From NCBI GenBank assembly GCA_905236065.1, contig CAJONZ010000089.1, positions 1-41,560 on the forward strand: DNA of 41,560 bases, in the 5' to 3' direction. Every line of letters begins with the position of its first letter. Positions within the stretch are counted from its first letter, which is position 1. This document shows positions 40,136-41,560 of the stretch, one piece after another. A program made the translations under genes and the position numbers. Under the pieces are notes generated by a model. That model was not told where the DNA came from. It saw only the letters and a list, made by a program, of their open reading frames with translations, and ran no database searches. The stretch is from an uncultured Bacteroidaceae bacterium (GTDB taxonomy: Bacteria; Bacteroidota; Bacteroidia; Bacteroidales; Bacteroidaceae).

Positions 40136-41362
40136 TTAATTATACGTCAAATCGCTTGTTACCACCAGGTCGTTCCTCAGCCACGGCACGAAGATGTCGA
40201 ATGCCGTCCCTAAATTCTTGTGAATCGTCAGGTTATACCCGCTATTTTGGTACGTGGTCACGTCGTCGCCATTCTTCAGCACATGCAGGTTGAGGTCGAA
40301 CACCCCCGTGTTGCGGAACGGGATGGTGTAGAAATACTGCCGCCCGTACCACTGCCGCCCCACGTCGAGGTCGCTTGGGTCGCTGCCGTCCAGCAGCACC
40401 TTCGTGTAGTGGTTGCCGTCCAGTCCGTCGCTGGCATTGTCCCATGTGTTCTCCGTCGGGCGGAACAGCAGGCATCCCTTCTTCTTCAGCTTCCGCGCCT
40501 CAATGTGGCTGATGCGCACGTCCGCCTGCTTCGCCGGGTCCACGTTCCACATCACATCCACCTTCGCTGCCACGTGGTAGATGATACGGGTGATGTCCTC
40601 CGTCTTCGTCGGCTCGTTGATGGTGTAGTAGTACTCCCCGCCATACGTCTTTACGGGCGCATAGTTGTAGGGCGACGAATACACGTTCTGCAAGCCTGCA
40701 GCCAGCAGGTCGTCATCCACGTCGAACCGCAGTCCCAGCACGTCGCTCTCGTGGTGGGTGTTGCCCAGCACCTGGTTGTCCGCGTCAATCTTCACGCCTA
40801 ACTCATGCCCGTTGTACTTCAGCGGCACGGGCGAGGCTGCCACGTAGATGCGCAGTTTCTTGATGTTCGTGATGTTCTCTTCGCCCTCCAACTTGAAGGT
40901 CACCTGCTGCGTACAGCCCAAGATGCTGTCGTGGAGCGTCTGCGGCGGATCCACGAACATGTCGTAGGAGTTCCACTCCGCCCCGCCCACGTCGATGCGG
41001 TTCACCTCCGTCTTCGGCTCGCCAACGCCCACCTTCAGCGGGAACACCTTGCCCGGGTCATCCACGGCAGCCGTAAAGCCCACCACATACACATAAAAAT
41101 AGCGCGGCTTGTCGAAATGCTCCTCCGTGCCCGGGTCACCCATCGCCCGCGTCGTTCCCGCCTCGATGGCCATGTCCCGCTCCGGCTGCAGGCACACCGT
41201 CAGGTTCAGCTGACACATCCCCTCGTCCGGTGCCTCATCCATCGTCTCCGACGTGCAGGCCACCAACAAGAGGCAGATGAGGAACAGCCCCTTCCTAACC
41301 TCCCCCCATAGGGGAGGAATGCCATCCGGGATGTACGTTTGTATGTTAATATATCTCTTCAT
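40136..41362 (-). CDS. FimB/Mfa2-like fimbrial lipoprotein
   Basis: 408 residues. The signal peptide has a type II lipobox (LLLVAC, Cys36) after an unusually long n-region of about 24 residues, part of which (IPPLWGEVRKG) is encoded by an interspersed CCTCCCC/GGGGAGG palindrome. The mature part starts TSETMDEAPDEG, and its beta-rich pattern (YFYVYVVGF, KKLRIYVAASP, ISHIEARKLKKKGCLLFRP, FDLNLHVLKNG) resembles FimB/Mfa2-type fimbrial anchor or fimbrillin-like proteins of Bacteroidales. Expected location: outer membrane, lipid-anchored. The stop TAA is 2 nt before the giant protein's ATG; together they form an operon. Inferred role: anchor or export partner of the giant protein. The family call is moderate, made from overall pattern rather than a diagnostic motif. 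The start lies within an AATGAAG repeat, and no promoter is visible. Confidence 0.65.
   Translation of the reverse strand: MKRYINIQTYIPDGIPPLWGEVRKGLFLICLLLVACTSETMDEAPDEGMCQLNLTVCLQPERDMAIEAGTTRAMGDPGTEEHFDKPRYFYVYVVGFTAAVDDPGKVFPLKVGVGEPKTEVNRIDVGGAEWNSYDMFVDPPQTLHDSILGCTQQVTFKLEGEENITNIKKLRIYVAASPVPLKYNGHELGVKIDADNQVLGNTHHESDVLGLRFDVDDDLLAAGLQNVYSSPYNYAPVKTYGGEYYYTINEPTKTEDITRIIYHVAAKVDVMWNVDPAKQADVRISHIEARKLKKKGCLLFRPTENTWDNASDGLDGNHYTKVLLDGSDPSDLDVGRQWYGRQYFYTIPFRNTGVFDLNLHVLKNGDDVTTYQNSGYNLTIHKNLGTAFDIFVPWLRNDLVVTSDLTYN
41299..41317. repeat. Interspersed palindrome within the signal peptide codons
   Basis: CCTCCCC and GGGGAGG arms flank a 5-nt loop. This palindrome type is one I recall as a common intergenic repeat in Prevotella-like genomes. 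Here it is in frame inside the FimB-like gene and encodes PPLWGEV-type residues in the signal peptide n-region. Confidence 0.65.
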
Positions 41363-41380
41363 TATTCTTCATTCTTCATT
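41357..41380. repeat. AATGAAG heptamers at the FimB-like start codon
   Basis: CTTCATT at 41357-41363, 41367-41373 and 41374-41380 reads as AATGAAG on the minus strand. The first copy contains the start codon. The same heptamer occurs in the GH27-CE6 gene. Confidence 0.8.
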
Positions 41381-41383
41381 ATG

Positions 41384-41560
41384 ATTATCCGCTATTGTAC
41401 CCCCAGGACGCTGAAGGCGTCTCCGCTCCGTAACCGTAGGTCGGCACGACCTGCGGATAGGATGCAAGCAGGAATGCACCCTGGAGGGGTGCCCCATCAA
41501 TGGCACAGGGCGACCCATTCAGGGTCGGTTGAGGTGCTATCATTTATCCGGGGGTGCTCG
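41384..41560. repeat. REP-like multi-hairpin element, cut by the window end
   Basis: Four short perfect hairpins follow each other: GACGC/GCGTC (41407-41421), AGGTCG/CGACCT (41438-41452), GCACCC/GGGTGC (41476-41492) and GACCC/GGGTC (41512-41526), with 3-5-nt loops and centres 31-39 bp apart. The block is bracketed by TTATCCGC...TACCCCC and TTTATCCGGGGG. Such hairpin clusters are typical of REP/BIME-like interspersed elements; I recall similar sequences from Prevotella. No gene is seen here. Confidence 0.65.

Overview
The window looks like a GC-rich member of the Bacteroidales, most likely Prevotella-like. The evidence is: TAnnTTTG-type -7 boxes upstream of several genes, a hybrid two-component regulator (HTCS), several GH115 enzymes, a GH10-CE1 xylanase-esterase, C-terminal tails resembling type IX secretion sorting domains, a FimB/Mfa2-like lipoprotein, and interspersed palindromes and AATGAAG heptamers of a kind I recall from Prevotella/Bacteroides genomes. 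Species cannot be assigned from sequence alone. No rRNA, tRNA, CRISPR array, transposase or phage gene was seen.

Layout. (1) 1-7941, plus strand: 3' end of a GH10 xylanase-CE1 esterase, a terminator, then a tight run of two GH115 alpha-glucuronidases and a XylE-type sugar/H+ symporter. (2) 7942-8768: no protein gene, but a dense non-coding region with a nested perfect hairpin, seven 22-bp tandem units, and on the minus strand a -7 box, structured body and intrinsic terminator that together suggest a ~205-nt RNA. (3) 8769-19265, minus strand: HTCS regulator, a large secreted protein of unknown function, and a GH27-CBM35-CE6 multidomain enzyme, separated by hairpin terminators. (4) 19493-24951, plus strand: a third GH115 and a GH30-GH43 fusion ending in a dockerin-like EF-hand pair. 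(5) 24952-25082: a hairpin plus a second 22-bp-periodic array. (6) 25083-41362, minus strand: a FimB/Mfa2-like lipoprotein followed after 2 nt by a 5016-residue parallel beta-helix surface protein. (7) 41384-41560: a multi-hairpin REP-like repeat running off the window.

How the genes fit together. Regions 1-4 form a decorated-xylan utilisation locus. GH10 and GH30 would cut the backbone; CE1 and CE6 remove feruloyl/acetyl esters; GH115 enzymes remove (4-O-methyl)glucuronic acid; GH43 removes arabinose or xylose; GH27 removes terminal alpha-galactose or beta-L-arabinopyranose; XylE imports the pentose; the HTCS senses oligosaccharide in the periplasm and activates transcription. No SusC/SusD pair lies inside the window. 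The FimB-like/giant operon is probably a separate surface-adhesion system.

Most notable for follow-up: both convergent gene junctions in the window carry a hairpin joined to an array with exactly 22-bp periodicity, although the two sequences are unrelated. A slippage-prone heptamer sits in frame between the modules of the GH27-CE6 enzyme. The giant beta-helix protein is tightly coupled to a fimbrial-type lipoprotein.
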